Assembly (NCBI RefSeq): GCF_036057275.1
Contig: NZ_CP107945.1
Location: 3,410,001 to 3,474,000 of the forward strand
Direction: 5' to 3'
Source: Streptomyces sp. NBC_00390
Lineage (GTDB): Bacteria; Actinomycetota; Actinomycetes; Streptomycetales; Streptomycetaceae
DNA: 64,000 nt
Positions 33,513 through 44,444 of this stretch are shown piece by piece. A program made the translations under genes and the position numbers. The notes below the pieces were generated by a model that was not told where the DNA came from, did no database searches, and worked only from the letters and a program-made list of their open reading frames with translations. How positions within the stretch are numbered: position 1 is the first letter of the stretch; each line of letters starts with the position of its first letter.

Positions 33513-34961
33513 CTATTCACGCACGTCATGCCAGGCGAACGGGAGGGCCGAGGCCACCTCGTACGCCGTGATCGGCGCGCCCTGCGCCGCCGCGTGACGG
33601 GCGGCCAGCCCATGCAGATATGCCGCCGCGGAACCGGCGTCGCGTGCATCCAGGCCGGCCGCCAGCAGCGATCCGGCCAGGCCCGAGAGCACATCGCCGC
33701 TGCCCGCGGTGGCCAGCCACGGCGTGCCCATGGGATTGACCCGGACCGGTGATCTCCCGCCGTCCGGCGCGGCGACCAGTGTCGTGGACCCCTTGAGCAG
33801 CACGGTCGCCCCGAAACGCGCCCCCAACTCCCGCACGGCGGCGAGCCTTGCCCCCTCCACCTCCGCACGCTCCACACCCAGCAGCGCGGCCGCCTCCCCG
33901 GCGTGCGGGGTCAGCAGCGTGGGTACGCCCCGGGCCGCCCGCTCCCGCACCGCCACTGCATCCATCAGCCGCAGCCCGTCGGCGTCCACGAGCACGGGAA
34001 CGTCCGAGGCCACCACGTCCCGCACGGGCTCGCTGTCGTCGCCGAGCCCCGGGCCGACCACCCAGGCCTGGACCCGGCCCGCCCTGGCCGGGGGCCCGGC
34101 GTGCACGAGGCACTCCGGGAAGCGCGCGATCACGGCATCGGCGGCCGGGCCGACGTACCGCACGGCACCCGCCCCGCCGCGCAGCGCGCCGGCGACCGCG
34201 AGCACCGCCGCGCCCGGATAGCGCGCCGAACCGGCGGCGACGCCGACGACCCCGCGCCGGTACTTGTCGCTCTCCGCGGCCGGGACGGGCAACATCCGGG
34301 CCACGTCCACGTGTTGCAGCGCCTCGAGCTCGGGCAGGCCCGGCAGGTGGTCGTCGAGGCCGATGTCGACGAGGCGGACCGTGCCCGCGTACTCCCGGGC
34401 CGGGTCGATCAGCAGGCCCGGCTTGTGCGCGCCGAACGTGACGGTGGCGTCCGCGCGCAGCGCCTCGCCGTGCACCTCGCCGGAGTCCGCCTCGACGCCG
34501 CTCGGCAGGTCGACGGCGACGACGACGGCGTTCGAGCCGCGGGCGGCCCGGGCCACGGGGACGGCATCAGGGCGCAGTCCGCCGTGACCGCCGATGCCGG
34601 TGATGCCGTCCAGGACGAGATCGGCGACGGCCAGCACCTCGAACGGGTCGTCCGTGACCCGGCCGCCCGCACGGAGGAAGTCGGCGAGGGCGGCGGGATG
34701 GGCGCGGTCGGGGGCGAGGAGCACGGCTTCGACACCGGCGCCGCGGCGGGCGAGGCGGGACCCTGCGTACAGGGCGTCGCCGCCGTTGTCGCCGCTGCCG
34801 ACGAGAAGGACCACCCGGGCGCCGTACACCCGGCCCAGCAGTGCGGCACCGGCCGCCGCGAGTCCGGCGGCCGCCCGCTGCATGAGGGCACCCTCCGGGA
34901 GGCGGGCCATCAGCTGGGCCTCGGCGTGCCGCACGGTCTCCACGCTGTACGCAGTACGCAT
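33513..34961 (-). CDS. nnr: Bifunctional NAD(P)HX epimerase/dehydratase
   Basis: A 482-aa repair enzyme that returns hydrated NAD(P)H to its normal form. Residues 1-215 are the YjeF-type epimerase domain (VLLVGSGDNGGDALYAG, VLDGITGIGG). From about 225 the ribokinase-like dehydratase follows, with TPHAGEAAALLGV and the nucleotide motif TAGSGDVLSGLAGS. The ATG at 34961 begins the family sequence (RTAYSVETVRHAE); an upstream frame to 35051 is not similar to anything. Downstream of acpS on the same strand. Confidence 0.94.
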   Translation of the reverse strand: MRTAYSVETVRHAEAQLMARLPEGALMQRAAAGLAAAGAALLGRVYGARVVLLVGSGDNGGDALYAGSRLARRGAGVEAVLLAPDRAHPAALADFLRAGGRVTDDPFEVLAVADLVLDGITGIGGHGGLRPDAVPVARAARGSNAVVVAVDLPSGVEADSGEVHGEALRADATVTFGAHKPGLLIDPAREYAGTVRLVDIGLDDHLPGLPELEALQHVDVARMLPVPAAESDKYRRGVVGVAAGSARYPGAAVLAVAGALRGGAGAVRYVGPAADAVIARFPECLVHAGPPARAGRVQAWVVGPGLGDDSEPVRDVVASDVPVLVDADGLRLMDAVAVRERAARGVPTLLTPHAGEAAALLGVERAEVEGARLAAVRELGARFGATVLLKGSTTLVAAPDGGRSPVRVNPMGTPWLATAGSGDVLSGLAGSLLAAGLDARDAGSAAAYLHGLAARHAAAQGAPITAYEVASALPFAWHDVRE

Positions 34962-35114
34962 GCCCCCGAGTCTGCCGCACTCGCCTGCTGTGCGCGCCGC
35001 GCGACTCAAGTGACCGCGCGCCGCGCCGGTTTGACTCCCCCCCGGCGGCAACGGCCCGGCCGGCCCTCCCCCGCTGTTCCGGAGCGGCGACCGGACCTTG
35101 TCCCGTACGGTGTC

Positions 35115-35483
35115 CTACCCCTCGGCGATCACCACGGCCGAGGCCACGCCGGCGTCGTGACTGAGCGACACGTGCCAGGACCGCACACCGAGCTCGGACG
35201 CCCGCTCGGCGACCGTGCCGCGGACCCGCAGCCGGGGCCGGCCGGTGTCCTCGACGTACACCTCCGCGTCCGTCCACAGCAGCCCGGCCGGCGCACCCAG
35301 AGCCTTGGCCAGTGCCTCCTTCGCGGCGAACCGGGCAGCAAGCGAGGCATACCCCCGCCGCTCGCCGCTCGGCAGCAGCAACTCGCGGTCCAGGAAGAGC
35401 CGCTTCGCCATCGCCGGCGTGCGTCTCATCGACTCGGCGAACCGGTCGATCTCCGCGACATCGATCCCCACCCCAATGATCAC
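35115..35483 (-). CDS. acpS: Holo-[acyl-carrier-protein] synthase AcpS
   Basis: A 122-aa phosphopantetheinyl transferase that activates acyl carrier protein with CoA as donor. The Mg2+ ligands are in [12 protein letters not shown] (Asp8) and [13 protein letters not shown] (Glu); [14 protein letters not shown] is the conserved C-terminal strand. It starts 4 bp from the glmS stop and is followed by nnr, the standard actinobacterial order. Confidence 0.96.
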   Translation of the reverse strand: MIIGVGIDVAEIDRFAESMRRTPAMAKRLFLDRELLLPSGERRGYASLAARFAAKEALAKALGAPAGLLWTDAEVYVEDTGRPRLRVRGTVAERASELGVRSWHVSLSHDAGVASAVVIAEG

Positions 35484-35487
35484 GCGC

Positions 35488-37335
35488 TCACTCCACGGTC
35501 ACCGACTTCGCCAGATTCCTCGGCTGGTCCACCTCGTTGCCGCGCGCCGTCGCCAGCTCGCAGGCGAAGACCTGCAACGGGACGGCCGCGACCATGGGCT
35601 GCAGCAGCGTCGGCGTGGCCGGGATCCAGATCAGATGGTCCGCGTACGGCACGACCGTCTCGTCCCCCTCCTCCGCGATCACGATCGTCCGCGCCCCGCG
35701 CGCCCGGATCTCCTGGATGTTAGAGACGATCTTGTCGTGCAGCACCGAGCGCCCGCGCGGTGACGGCACGACGACCACCACCGGAAGGTCCTCCTCGATC
35801 AGCGCGATCGGCCCGTGCTTGAGCTCACCGGCCGCGAACCCCTCCGCGTGCATGTACGCGAGCTCCTTGAGCTTCAGCGCACCCTCCAACGCCACCGGAT
35901 AGCCCACGTGCCGCCCCAGGAACAGCACCGTGTTCTTGTCCGCCAGCGAGCGCGCCAGCTCCCGCACCGGCTCCATCGTCTCCAGCACCCGCTCGACCTC
36001 GCCGGAGATGTGCGCCAGGTCCCGGACGACGACATGGATCTCGTCGCCCCACTTGGTGCCGCGGACCTGCCCCAGATACAGCGCGACCAGATAGCAGGCG
36101 ACCAACTGTGTCAGGAACGCCTTGGTCGAGGCGACCGCGACCTCGGGACCCGCGTGCGTGTACAGCACGGCGTCCGACTCCCGCGGGATCGTGGACCCGT
36201 TGGTGTTGCAGATGGCCAGCACCCTGGCGCCCTGCTCGCGCGCGTGCCGCACCGCCATCAGGGTGTCCATGGTCTCGCCGGACTGCGAGATCGCGATCAC
36301 CAGCGAGCGCTGGTCCAGAATCGGGTCCCGGTAGCGGAACTCGCTCGCCAGCTCCACCTCGCACGGGATACGGGTCCAGTGTTCGATGGCGTACTTGGCG
36401 ATCATTCCCGCGTGGAACGCCGTCCCGCAGGCGACGATGACGACCTTGTCGGCCTCGCGCAGCACGGACACCGGGATCCGCACCTCGTCGAGTCTCAGCG
36501 AGCCGGCCGCGTCGATCCGGCCCAGCAGCGTATCGGCGACCGCCTTGGGCTGCTCGGCGATCTCCTTGAGCATGAAGTAGTCATAACCCCCCTTTTCGGC
36601 CGCGGAAGCGTCCCAGTCCACGTGGTACGACCGCACCTGGGCGGGCCGCCCCTCGAAGTCGGTGACCATCACGCCGTCCCGGCGGAGCTCCACCACCTGG
36701 TCCTGCCCCAGCTCGATCGCGGACCGCGTGTGGGCGATGAACGCGGCCACGTCCGACGCGAGGAAGGACTCACCGTCTCCAACGCCCACCACCAGCGGGG
36801 AGTTCCGTCGTGCGCCCACGACCACATCCGGTTCGTCGGCATGCACGGCGACCAGCGTGAAGGCACCTTCCAGCTGCCGGCACACCTGCCGCATCGACTC
36901 GGCCAGATCCCCCGCCGACGAGAACGCCTCGGCGAGCAGATGCGCCACGACCTCGGTGTCGGTCTCGGACGCCAGGTCGTGTCCTCGCTCGGCCAACTCG
37001 GCGCGCAGGGCCGCGAAGTTCTCGATGATCCCGTTGTGCACGACGGCCACGCGGCCGGCGTTGTCCAGATGGGGATGCGCGTTGGCGTCGGTCGGTCCGC
37101 CGTGGGTGGCCCATCGGGTGTGCCCGATCCCGGTGGAGCCGCTCGGCAGTGGCCGCTCCGTCAGCTCCTTCTCCAGATTGACGAGCTTGCCCGCCTTCTT
37201 CGCCGCGGCCAGCCCGCCATCGGCGAGCACCGCGACCCCGGCCGAGTCGTAGCCGCGGTACTCGAGCCGCTTGAGCCCGGCGACGACCACATCGAGCGCC
37301 GACTGTCCGCCGACGTAACCCACGATTCCGCACAT
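35488..37335 (-). CDS. glmS: Glutamine-fructose-6-phosphate aminotransferase
   Basis: A 615-aa enzyme making glucosamine-6-phosphate, the first step toward UDP-GlcNAc. The N-terminal Cys nucleophile is in [10 protein letters not shown]; the glutaminase domain runs to about 220. Two SIS sugar-isomerase domains follow ([20 protein letters not shown] and [15 protein letters not shown]), and it ends with the conserved NLAKSVTVE. The product is used by GlmM, encoded 4 kb away. It is the first gene of glmS-acpS-nnr. Confidence 0.97.
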   Translation of the reverse strand: MCGIVGYVGGQSALDVVVAGLKRLEYRGYDSAGVAVLADGGLAAAKKAGKLVNLEKELTERPLPSGSTGIGHTRWATHGGPTDANAHPHLDNAGRVAVVHNGIIENFAALRAELAERGHDLASETDTEVVAHLLAEAFSSAGDLAESMRQVCRQLEGAFTLVAVHADEPDVVVGARRNSPLVVGVGDGESFLASDVAAFIAHTRSAIELGQDQVVELRRDGVMVTDFEGRPAQVRSYHVDWDASAAEKGGYDYFMLKEIAEQPKAVADTLLGRIDAAGSLRLDEVRIPVSVLREADKVVIVACGTAFHAGMIAKYAIEHWTRIPCEVELASEFRYRDPILDQRSLVIAISQSGETMDTLMAVRHAREQGARVLAICNTNGSTIPRESDAVLYTHAGPEVAVASTKAFLTQLVACYLVALYLGQVRGTKWGDEIHVVVRDLAHISGEVERVLETMEPVRELARSLADKNTVLFLGRHVGYPVALEGALKLKELAYMHAEGFAAGELKHGPIALIEEDLPVVVVVPSPRGRSVLHDKIVSNIQEIRARGARTIVIAEEGDETVVPYADHLIWIPATPTLLQPMVAAVPLQVFACELATARGNEVDQPRNLAKSVTVE

Positions 37336-37387
37336 GTCGGCAGCCTACGACCCGGAACCCGGCTCGGCACGGACAGCTGCCGCCGGA

Positions 37388-37816
37388 TCAGGACGGTGCC
37401 CGGTCGGCCCGCACGAACCCCAGCCCCGTGACACCGGCGTCCGTCAGGGCCTGCCGGACGTGCTCGCCGACGAACACATCACTGACGCTCCCGGATACGC
37501 GGAACACCCGGGACGCGACGGCGTCGGCCATGCTCCGGCGGAACGCAGGGAAGCGGAGCGCCTCGTACGTCTCGTAGGTGTCGATGAGCGACGCCTCCCT
37601 GTCCACGACATCGTCGATGACGGCCGCGGCCTGCACGACGAACAGCGGCTCGTCCCCCAGCACCCCATGGGCGAGAGTGCGGATGTCCGGGCCGGCGCAC
37701 CGGGTCAGCACATCGAAGGCGAGCCGGTTGCAGACCCAGTCCCTCATCCGGCGGTACCAGTAGACATCCGGCCTGTGCTTCCCCTCGCCGGGCTCCCACG
37801 TGAAAGGGACCGACAC
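37388..37816 (-). CDS. Putative immunity-like protein in the glmS-coaA gap
   Basis: A 142-aa soluble protein. The C-terminus ([20 protein letters not shown], then LGF) resembles the ending of Imm11/DUF1629-type immunity proteins, and the middle contains [20 protein letters not shown] and [19 protein letters not shown]. No toxin gene is adjacent, so it would be an orphan. The GTG at 37816 is the first start after a stop in frame. Family match is weak; function is not established. Confidence 0.55.
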   Translation of the reverse strand: MSVPFTWEPGEGKHRPDVYWYRRMRDWVCNRLAFDVLTRCAGPDIRTLAHGVLGDEPLFVVQAAAVIDDVVDREASLIDTYETYEALRFPAFRRSMADAVASRVFRVSGSVSDVFVGEHVRQALTDAGVTGLGFVRADRAPS

Positions 37817-37828
37817 ACCGGCCGCCGG

Positions 37829-37933
37829 TTACGGCGTGCTCCAGTCGTGCTCGCAAGAGGGGACGGGGAAGCCCGCATCGTCACCGTCGAGGCAGCCGTA
37901 CAGGTCCACATCCAGCTCAGCCAGGAACGCCAT
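37829..37933 (-). CDS. 34-codon frame upstream of the immunity-like gene
   Basis: A short frame ([20 protein letters not shown], ending CEHDWSTP) with GC-rich third positions, stopping 13 bp before the next GTG. It may be a small protein, or the N-terminal relic of a longer gene of which the following frame is the rest. No clear ribosome site is seen. The 216 bp from here to coaA show nothing else certain. Confidence 0.35.
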   Translation of the reverse strand: MAFLAELDVDLYGCLDGDDAGFPVPSCEHDWSTP

Positions 37934-38149
37934 CGCCAAAGGATGGCACCGGACGAGCGGGACCGGATGAGCGGCCGGCACAGGACCTTCGCCCGGTACG
38001 CCCTCGTCCCCCGGGGTTCGCGGACGCCGGACGGCGCCCGCCTCCCCCACGACTGTGACGTGCGCCACTGGCACTCCGGCCGGGGCCGGGACCTGCCGCG
38101 TGATGGATCCCACCCACCACACGCGCCGCGCACGCACGACAATGACCGT

Positions 38150-39145
38150 GTGATCTCTTCGCCGCCACGAAGCGCCCACCGCCGGGCCGAGCCTCCGTCG
38201 ACGCCGTATGTCGACCTCACCCGCGCGGAGTGGAGCGCGCTGCGCGAGAGAACGCCGCTGCCCCTCACGGCCGAGGAGGTCGAGCGGCTGCGCGGCCTCG
38301 GTGACGTCATCGACCTGGACGAGGTCCGCGACGTCTATCTGCCGCTCTCCCGGCTGCTCAACCTCTATGTGCAGGCCACGGCCGAGCTGCGGGGCGCCCT
38401 CAACACGTTCCTCGGTGACGCAGGCAACGGGCACGGCGCCCAGCGCGGCACGCCGTTCGTCATAGGCGTCGCCGGTTCCGTCGCGGTCGGCAAGTCCACC
38501 GTCGCGCGTCTGCTGCAGGCCCTGCTGGCCCGCTGGCCCGAGCACCCGCGCGTCGAACTCGTCACCACCGACGGCTTCCTGCTGCCGATGAAGGAGCTCC
38601 AGGCCCGCGGCCTGACGTCGCGCAAAGGCTTCCCCGAGTCGTACGACCGCCGGGCGCTGACCCGGTTCGTCGCCGACATCAAGGCCGGGAAGGACGAGGT
38701 CACCGCACCCGTCTACTCACACCTGATCTACGACATCGTCCCGGACGAGCGCCTGACCGTACGCCGCCCGGACATCCTCATCGTCGAGGGACTCAACGTC
38801 CTGCAGCCCGCCCTGCCCGGCTCCGACGGGCGCACCCGGGTCGGACTCGCCGACTACTTCGACTTCAGCGTGTACGTCGACGCACGGCCGGAGGACATCG
38901 AGACCTGGTACCTCAACCGCTTCCGCAAGCTGCGCGAGACGGCGTTCCAGAACCCCTTCTCGTACTTCAGGAAGTACACCCAGGTGTCCGAGGAGGAGGC
39001 TCTGGACTACGCGCGCACCATGTGGCGCACCATCAACAAGCCCAATCTGCTGGAGAATGTGGCGCCGACCCGCGGCCGGGCCACGCTGGTGCTCCGCAAG
39101 GGTCCCGACCACAAGGTGCAGCGCCTGTCGCTGCGCAAGCTGTAG
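38150..39145 (+). CDS. coaA: Pantothenate kinase, type I
   Basis: A 331-aa kinase that phosphorylates pantothenate, the first and regulated step of CoA synthesis. Walker A is [12 protein letters not shown] (about 105-116), followed by [27 protein letters not shown] and [12 protein letters not shown]. It ends in [18 protein letters not shown] take the GTG at 38150; no other in-frame start near it is better, though its ribosome site is weak. It is the only plus-strand core gene here, with the DUF389 gene 12 bp downstream. Confidence 0.94.
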   Translation: MISSPPRSAHRRAEPPSTPYVDLTRAEWSALRERTPLPLTAEEVERLRGLGDVIDLDEVRDVYLPLSRLLNLYVQATAELRGALNTFLGDAGNGHGAQRGTPFVIGVAGSVAVGKSTVARLLQALLARWPEHPRVELVTTDGFLLPMKELQARGLTSRKGFPESYDRRALTRFVADIKAGKDEVTAPVYSHLIYDIVPDERLTVRRPDILIVEGLNVLQPALPGSDGRTRVGLADYFDFSVYVDARPEDIETWYLNRFRKLRETAFQNPFSYFRKYTQVSEEEALDYARTMWRTINKPNLLENVAPTRGRATLVLRKGPDHKVQRLSLRKL

Positions 39146-39157
39146 GAGTCGCTGCGC

Positions 39158-40096
39158 GTGCTTCACCTTCGCCTGATCACCCCGGGCAACCGTACGGCCG
39201 AGGTGGTCTCCCTCATCGAGAAGACCGTCGGCACGGCACATCTCGCCGTGGTGCCCGGCGCGGCCCGCAACCCCCAGGGCGATCTGGTGCTGTGCGATGT
39301 GGCACGGGAGGCCGGTGACGCGCTGATCGGCGAGCTGCGTGCCCTGGGCATCGACGAGAGCGGCTCGATCGCCGTCGAGGACATCGGCCTCTTGCTCTCC
39401 AGACGCGCCGACAAGGCCGAGAAGGAGGCACCGGGGGAAGGTGCGGACGCGGTGCTGTGGGAGCACCTGGAGGACGCCACCCACGAGGAGTCCACGCTCA
39501 GCGGCACCTACATCGCCTTTCTCACCCTCGCGACGATGATCGCGGCCTGCGGTGTGGTCCTCGACAACGCCATCCTGATCGTGGGCGCAATGGCGGTCGG
39601 CCCGGAGTTCGGCCCACTGGCCGGGATGTGTACGGCCCTGGTCCAGCGCGCCCCGCGGCTGGCCTGGCGCTCGTTCCAGGCGCTGATCGTGGGCTTCGCC
39701 GCCGCCATTGTGGTCACCGTGGGCTTCAGCTACTTCATGGATGCACTGGATCTGTTCTCCAGGGCGAAGCTGGATGCCGAGCGTCCCAACACGAGCTTCA
39801 TCTACGCCCCGGACGAGTTCTCGTTCATCGTCGCTCTGCTCGCGGGCGCCGCCGGCATGCTCTCGCTGACCTCGGCGAAGTCCGGCGCACTGGTCGGCGT
39901 CGCGATCTCGGTGACCACGGTCCCGGCGGCGGCCAACGCCGCGGTCGCCTTCAGCTACGCCGAGTACAAGCAGGCATGGGGCTCGACCGAGCAGCTGCTG
40001 CTGAACCTGCTGGGCATCGTGCTGGCAGGCACGCTGACCCTGCTGCTCCAGAAGGTGCACTGGGCGATTCAGCGCCGGCGCACAGCGAAGCTCTGA
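39158..40096 (+). CDS. DUF389-family membrane protein
   Basis: A 312-aa membrane protein of the uncharacterised DUF389 family. The first 115 residues are soluble (LHLRLITPGNRTAEVVSLIE); five or six transmembrane segments follow, including TLATMIAACGVVLDNAILIV, the conserved GAMAVGPEFGPLAGMC, and NLLGIVLAGTLTLLL. The GTG at 39158 has GGAG about 10 nt upstream. It is probably co-transcribed with coaA. The function is unknown. Confidence 0.88.
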   Translation: MLHLRLITPGNRTAEVVSLIEKTVGTAHLAVVPGAARNPQGDLVLCDVAREAGDALIGELRALGIDESGSIAVEDIGLLLSRRADKAEKEAPGEGADAVLWEHLEDATHEESTLSGTYIAFLTLATMIAACGVVLDNAILIVGAMAVGPEFGPLAGMCTALVQRAPRLAWRSFQALIVGFAAAIVVTVGFSYFMDALDLFSRAKLDAERPNTSFIYAPDEFSFIVALLAGAAGMLSLTSAKSGALVGVAISVTTVPAAANAAVAFSYAEYKQAWGSTEQLLLNLLGIVLAGTLTLLLQKVHWAIQRRRTAKL

Positions 40097-40106
40097 CGCA
40101 CCCGCC

Positions 40107-41525
40107 TCAGCTGCCCGTCCCGAGAGTCTCCTGCAGCCAGTCGAAGACGACCTCGCAGTGCAGTTGCGGGGCCATCGGGGAGCAGTGCAGCTGGGCGCCT
40201 TCGGCCGTGGTGAGCTTCACGTAGTCCTTGGGAGCCGTCAGCTTGTCGAACATCTCGCGCGGCTGGCCGGGATAGAACTGCTCGTAGTCGTAGTCGAGGA
40301 CCAGTGTGGGCATCTTGATACGGCCCACGACGGACGTGATGTCGAGCGATGCGACGAGCTTTGCGGGCGTGTAGAAGTCGGTGAACATCCTGCCCTCGCG
40401 GGCGGCGAGCATCGCCGGGACGGAGAACGGCTCGAAGCGCTTCTTCAGCGTCGCGGCGACGGACGGAGGCAGCTCGGGGACGACCTCCTTGTTCCAGATG
40501 TTGTTGGTCTCCGTCTTGCTCGGGGTGAGGATCTCCCGGAGCTCCGGAGGAAAGCCCAGCCAGGGCGAGAGGCAGCCGGGCATGGCCACGAGGGCGGCGA
40601 TCCTGTCCTCGAAGGCGGCGGCCCGCGGGGCCAGATCGCCCGCCATGCTCAGTCCGGTGAGCCCGATCTTGTCCTTGTCGACGTCGGGGCGGGCGGTGAG
40701 CCAGTCGACGAGGGGGCTGACGGCCTTCTCCCACGTCGGGGTGAAGACCACCTGGTCCACGAAGAGAAGCTGTCCCTGGCCGGGCCCGTCGTACACCAGG
40801 GCGTTCCAGCCGCGATCCAGCGCGGCCTGGACGCCGTAGGTCCACATGTCGACGTTCTGTCCGTCGCTGCCGTTGGTGAGGATCACGGTGGGGCGGCGCG
40901 TGGTGGACTCGTCCGGCCGGAAGAACCAGACCGGAAGCGGAGTACTGCCGTACGGGACCTTGGCCTTCACCGGCGCCGGGTCGCACCGGTCGCAGAACGT
41001 GTCCCAGGCGCCCCGCCCGTCCTTGTACAGCTGCTCCTCACTGCCGGGGTCGTCGGAGCCGAGGACGAAGAACAGCGCCTGGCCGTAGTACTGCGCGGCC
41101 CGCAGCGCGCGGAAGCGCGTGGTCTGGTCTCCGGGCCTGCCGCCGCCCTCGGGCGCCTCCATCAGCTGGTCGCCGAGCTTCCTGAAGGTCTCGACATACG
41201 TCTGCGCGGAGAGGCCTGCCTTGTTGATCGCGTTGACGGCGGTGAGTACTTCGCCCACCTCACCGGCGCCGGAGCCGGAGCCGCCCAGGGCGAGGAGCCC
41301 GTTGAAGTTGTACGCAGGGTCCTTGAACAGGGTCATCGCCCCGGGCGTGGGACCGCCCGCGGGAGCAGAGGCCGACGCCGTACGGCTGGGAGTGGGCGCA
41401 TTCGCCGGCGCGGCACCCGAGGAACTGCACCCCGCGGACAGCGCGGCTCCGGCGCCTGCGACGAGCCCGGCGAGCGCCGTGCGACGCGTGGGGCCTGATG
41501 CGTGATCACTCGATACGTACGTCAT
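40107..41525 (-). CDS. Tat-exported lipoprotein, alpha/beta hydrolase
   Basis: A 472-aa extracellular hydrolase. The signal has twin arginines and a lipobox: RRTALAGLVAGAGAALSAGC. A Ser/Pro/Thr-rich spacer follows. The catalytic fold begins near 165 and shows VILTNGSDGQN, the elbow GLSMAG (about 291), LVLDYDYEQFYPGQ and a late His in AEGAQLHCSPM. It fits the esterase group of S9-like or FrsA-like hydrolases; the substrate is not known. The ATG at 41525 begins the signal peptide. It converges on the DUF389 gene. Confidence 0.87.
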   Translation of the reverse strand: MTYVSSDHASGPTRRTALAGLVAGAGAALSAGCSSSGAAPANAPTPSRTASASAPAGGPTPGAMTLFKDPAYNFNGLLALGGSGSGAGEVGEVLTAVNAINKAGLSAQTYVETFRKLGDQLMEAPEGGGRPGDQTTRFRALRAAQYYGQALFFVLGSDDPGSEEQLYKDGRGAWDTFCDRCDPAPVKAKVPYGSTPLPVWFFRPDESTTRRPTVILTNGSDGQNVDMWTYGVQAALDRGWNALVYDGPGQGQLLFVDQVVFTPTWEKAVSPLVDWLTARPDVDKDKIGLTGLSMAGDLAPRAAAFEDRIAALVAMPGCLSPWLGFPPELREILTPSKTETNNIWNKEVVPELPPSVAATLKKRFEPFSVPAMLAAREGRMFTDFYTPAKLVASLDITSVVGRIKMPTLVLDYDYEQFYPGQPREMFDKLTAPKDYVKLTTAEGAQLHCSPMAPQLHCEVVFDWLQETLGTGS

Positions 41526-41626
41526 GCCAGCCGAACGTAGGACCCACGCCCGCGGGCCCCGCTCCGCGACACCCGTCGTTACCTCGAACGGCGCTGCCCG
41601 GGTCCCGCCGGAAAGAGACCCCGGCG

Positions 41627-41660
41627 GGGTGTACGCGGGGGCCGGCCCCTGCGTACACCC
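41627..41660 (-). terminator. Terminator after glmM
   Basis: Arms GGGTGTACGC (41627-41636) and GCGTACACCC (41651-41660) are exact complements, and the 14-nt loop is itself GC-palindromic. The hairpin lies 14 bp past the glmM stop. Confidence 0.85.
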
Positions 41661-41673
41661 GGCCACACGGAGG

Positions 41674-43032
41674 TCAGCCCAGCGCGGACTTCACCACATC
41701 GGCCAGCCGGCCCGCCACGCTGCGCGCCTGGTCGATGTCCGCCGCCTCGACCATCACCCGGACCAACGGCTCGGTGCCGGACGGACGCAGCAGTACGCGG
41801 CCCGTCACGCCCAGCTCCCGCTCCGCCTCGGCGACGGCCTGGGCCAGCTCCGGAGAGGTGTCCACCCGCGACCTGTCCACATCCGGGACGTTGACCAGCA
41901 CCTGCGGCAGCCGCTCCATCACGCCGGCCAGTTCGGCCAGCGAGCGGCCGGTCGCCGCGACACGGGCCGCCAGCATCAGGCCGGTGAGGGTGCCGTCGCC
42001 GGTCGTGGCGTGATCGAGGGCGATGACGTGCCCGGACTGCTCGCCGCCGAGCGCGAAGCCCTCGGCCTTCATCGCCTCCAGGACGTAACGGTCACCGACC
42101 GCAGTCTGGACGAGCTTCACGCCCTCGCGCTCCATGGCCAGCTTGAAGCCGAGGTTGGACATGACGGTGCCGACGACGGTGTCCCCGCGCAGCGTCCCGG
42201 CCTCGCGCATGGCGAGCGCCAGCACCGCCAGGATCTGGTCGCCGTCGACCTCGTTGCCGTCGGCGTCCACGGCCAGGCACCGGTCCGCGTCGCCGTCGTG
42301 AGCGATGCCGAAGTCGGCGCGGTGCTCGACGACCGCGGCCTTCAGCAGGCCCAGGTGGGTCGAGCCGCAGCCGTCGTTGATGTTGAGACCGTCGGGCTCC
42401 GCGCCGATCGTGACGACCTGCGCACCGGCCCGGGCGAAGGCCTCCGGAGAGACCCGGGACGCCGCGCCGTGCGCCTCGTCGAGGACGACCTTCAGCCCGT
42501 CGAGGCGGTTGGGGAGGACGGCGATGAGGTGGGCGACGTATGTGTCGAAGCCCTCGTCGTAGTCCGTCACACGGCCCACTCCGGCGCCTGTCGGCCGCTC
42601 CCACGGCTCTCCGGTCCGGTGCTGCTGATAGACCTGCTCGATACGGTCCTCGAGCTCGTCCGCGAGCTTGTGGCCGCCGCGGGCGAAGAACTTGATGCCG
42701 TTGTCCGGCATGGCGTTGTGGCTGGCGGACAGCATCACGCCGACATCCGCGCCCAGCGAGCCCGTCAGATGCGCCACCGCGGGGGTGGGCAGCACACCGA
42801 CGCGCAGCACGTCGACACCCGCGCTCGCGAGGCCGGCCACGACGGCGGCCTCCAGGAACTCTCCGGAGGCACGGGGATCGCGCCCGACCACCGCGGTCGG
42901 CCGATGGCCGGCGAAGGTGCCCGCCTCGGCCAGCACATGTGCCGCAGCGACCGACAGGCCGAGCGCGAGCTCTGCCGTCAGATCGGCATTGGCGACACCG
43001 CGTACACCGTCCGTTCCGAAGAGTCGTCCCAC
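41674..43032 (-). CDS. glmM: Phosphoglucosamine mutase
   Basis: A 452-aa alpha-D-phosphohexomutase that converts glucosamine-6-phosphate to glucosamine-1-phosphate. The phosphoserine loop is [13 protein letters not shown] (about 100-110), the metal loop is HDGDADRC, and the C-terminal [14 protein letters not shown] binds phosphate. GGAGGACAAC precedes the ATG at 43032. It follows rplM-rpsI on the same strand with a terminator between, as in other streptomycetes. Confidence 0.97.
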   Translation of the reverse strand: MGRLFGTDGVRGVANADLTAELALGLSVAAAHVLAEAGTFAGHRPTAVVGRDPRASGEFLEAAVVAGLASAGVDVLRVGVLPTPAVAHLTGSLGADVGVMLSASHNAMPDNGIKFFARGGHKLADELEDRIEQVYQQHRTGEPWERPTGAGVGRVTDYDEGFDTYVAHLIAVLPNRLDGLKVVLDEAHGAASRVSPEAFARAGAQVVTIGAEPDGLNINDGCGSTHLGLLKAAVVEHRADFGIAHDGDADRCLAVDADGNEVDGDQILAVLALAMREAGTLRGDTVVGTVMSNLGFKLAMEREGVKLVQTAVGDRYVLEAMKAEGFALGGEQSGHVIALDHATTGDGTLTGLMLAARVAATGRSLAELAGVMERLPQVLVNVPDVDRSRVDTSPELAQAVAEAERELGVTGRVLLRPSGTEPLVRVMVEAADIDQARSVAGRLADVVKSALG

Positions 43033-43100
43033 TGTTGTCCTCCGAGAATGGTGAATGCTCGAACCGTTATACGCCCGAGGCTGTCGAGTCGATAAACGAA

Positions 43101-43131
43101 CGCCCCGGCAGCACGGAGTGCCGCCGGGGCG
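43101..43131 (-). terminator. Terminator after rpsI
   Basis: Arms CGCCCCGGC (43101-43109) and GCCGGGGCG (43123-43131), loop 13 nt, followed on the transcribed strand by TTCGTTTATC. It lies 40 bp past the rpsI stop. Confidence 0.8.
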
Positions 43132-43170
43132 AACGAATAGCCGTACAAGCTGTACAGGCCAGCGTGCGAT

Positions 43171-43689
43171 TTAGCGCTTGCTGTACTGCGGGGCCTTGCG
43201 GGCCTTCTTGAGACCGGCCTTCTTGCGCTCGACCGCACGGTCGTCGCGGGAAAGGAAGCCGGCCTTCTTCAGGGGGCCGCGGTTGTTGTCCACGTCCGCC
43301 TCGTTCAGCGCGCGGGCCACGCCGAGGCGCAGGGCGCCGGCCTGACCGGAGACGCCGCCACCCGAGATGCGGGCGATGACGTCGTAGCGGTTGTCGAGCT
43401 CGAGCACCTTGAAGGGCTCGTTGACTTCCTGCTGGTGCACCTTGTTGGGGAAGTAGTCCTCAAGGGTGCGACCGTTGATCTTCCACTTGCCGGTGCCCGG
43501 GACGATCCGGACGCGGGCAATGGCGTTCTTGCGACGGCCCAGGCCGGCAGCCGGCTGCGGGTCGCCGAAGCGGGACGCCATGGACTCGGAGGTGTACTCG
43601 CCCTCGACGGGGGCGTCGGACTCGAAGGTGGTGACCTCGGCGTAGGTCTCTTCGCCCTCGAGCGGGGTCTCGGCGGTGGTCTCGGCCAC
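43171..43689 (-). CDS. rpsI: Ribosomal protein S9
   Basis: A 172-aa S9 of the 30S subunit. The universal part begins near residue 45 ([20 protein letters not shown]) and ends with the basic tail [14 protein letters not shown], which contacts tRNA in the P site. The first 40 residues are an acidic extension ([20 protein letters not shown]) common in actinobacteria. It is 42 bp downstream of rplM. Confidence 0.97.
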   Translation of the reverse strand: MAETTAETPLEGEETYAEVTTFESDAPVEGEYTSESMASRFGDPQPAAGLGRRKNAIARVRIVPGTGKWKINGRTLEDYFPNKVHQQEVNEPFKVLELDNRYDVIARISGGGVSGQAGALRLGVARALNEADVDNNRGPLKKAGFLSRDDRAVERKKAGLKKARKAPQYSKR

Positions 43690-43731
43690 GATGCTCCTCA
43701 GATTTCTTTTCGTCTTAGGGGGTGGCCGGAA

Positions 43732-44175
43732 CTACTGCGCGACCTGGGTGATCTCGAACGGGACCGGCTGCTGAGCAGCGTGCGGGTGGTTCTCGCCCGC
43801 GTAGACCTTCAGCTTCGAGAGCATCTGACGGCCCAGGGTGTTCTTGGGGAGCATGCCCTTGACGGCCTTCTCGACGGCCTTCTCGGGGTTCTTCGCGAGC
43901 AGCTCGTCATAGCGGACGGAACGCAGACCACCCGGGTAACCGGAGTGGCGGTACGCCATCTTCTGGGTCCGCTTGTTGCCGGAAAGGTGCACCTTGTCCG
44001 CGTTGATGATGATGACGAAGTCACCAGCGTCAACGTGCGGCGCGTAGATCGGCTTGTGCTTGCCCCGGAGAAGGGTTGCGGCGGTGGTCGCCAGACGGCC
44101 CAGGACGATGTCCTGCGCGTCGATGATGTGCCACTGGCGCGTCACATCGCCGGGCTTGGGGCTGTACGTACGCAC
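43732..44175 (-). CDS. rplM: Ribosomal protein L13
   Basis: A 147-aa L13 of the 50S subunit, full length from the GTG at 44175 ([20 protein letters not shown]) to [16 protein letters not shown] lies about 8 nt before the start. Core motifs [19 protein letters not shown] and [18 protein letters not shown] are intact. First gene of rplM-rpsI. The 269-bp gap upstream should hold its promoter; I could not fix it. Confidence 0.97.
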   Translation of the reverse strand: MRTYSPKPGDVTRQWHIIDAQDIVLGRLATTAATLLRGKHKPIYAPHVDAGDFVIIINADKVHLSGNKRTQKMAYRHSGYPGGLRSVRYDELLAKNPEKAVEKAVKGMLPKNTLGRQMLSKLKVYAGENHPHAAQQPVPFEITQVAQ

Positions 44176-44444
44176 GGTCGTAGCCTTCGCTTCTTCAGTG
44201 AGTGGGTATCTCCCGGCCCGTGAGGGCAGGAGAACAGGTCCTGACAAGGCCACCCGGACGATCACGACAGCCTTGGCGGCGCTACGGGGACGCAACCCGA
44301 GTGCCAGCCGCTGGTCATCGGCCCGGTGGACCGGCGTAAGGGCCCCTCACGTGAGATAGAGCAAGCCAATACGCATAACGAACCAGAAGAATACCCGCGT
44401 GGCCCTGCACGGGTCAAAACGGCTGGTGCCCGGCGGGCCGGGGA

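Noticed and set aside
35815..37431. 538-codon plus-strand frame opposite glmS
   Set aside because: Shadow of glmS; composition is His/Arg/Gly-rich and unlike any protein family.
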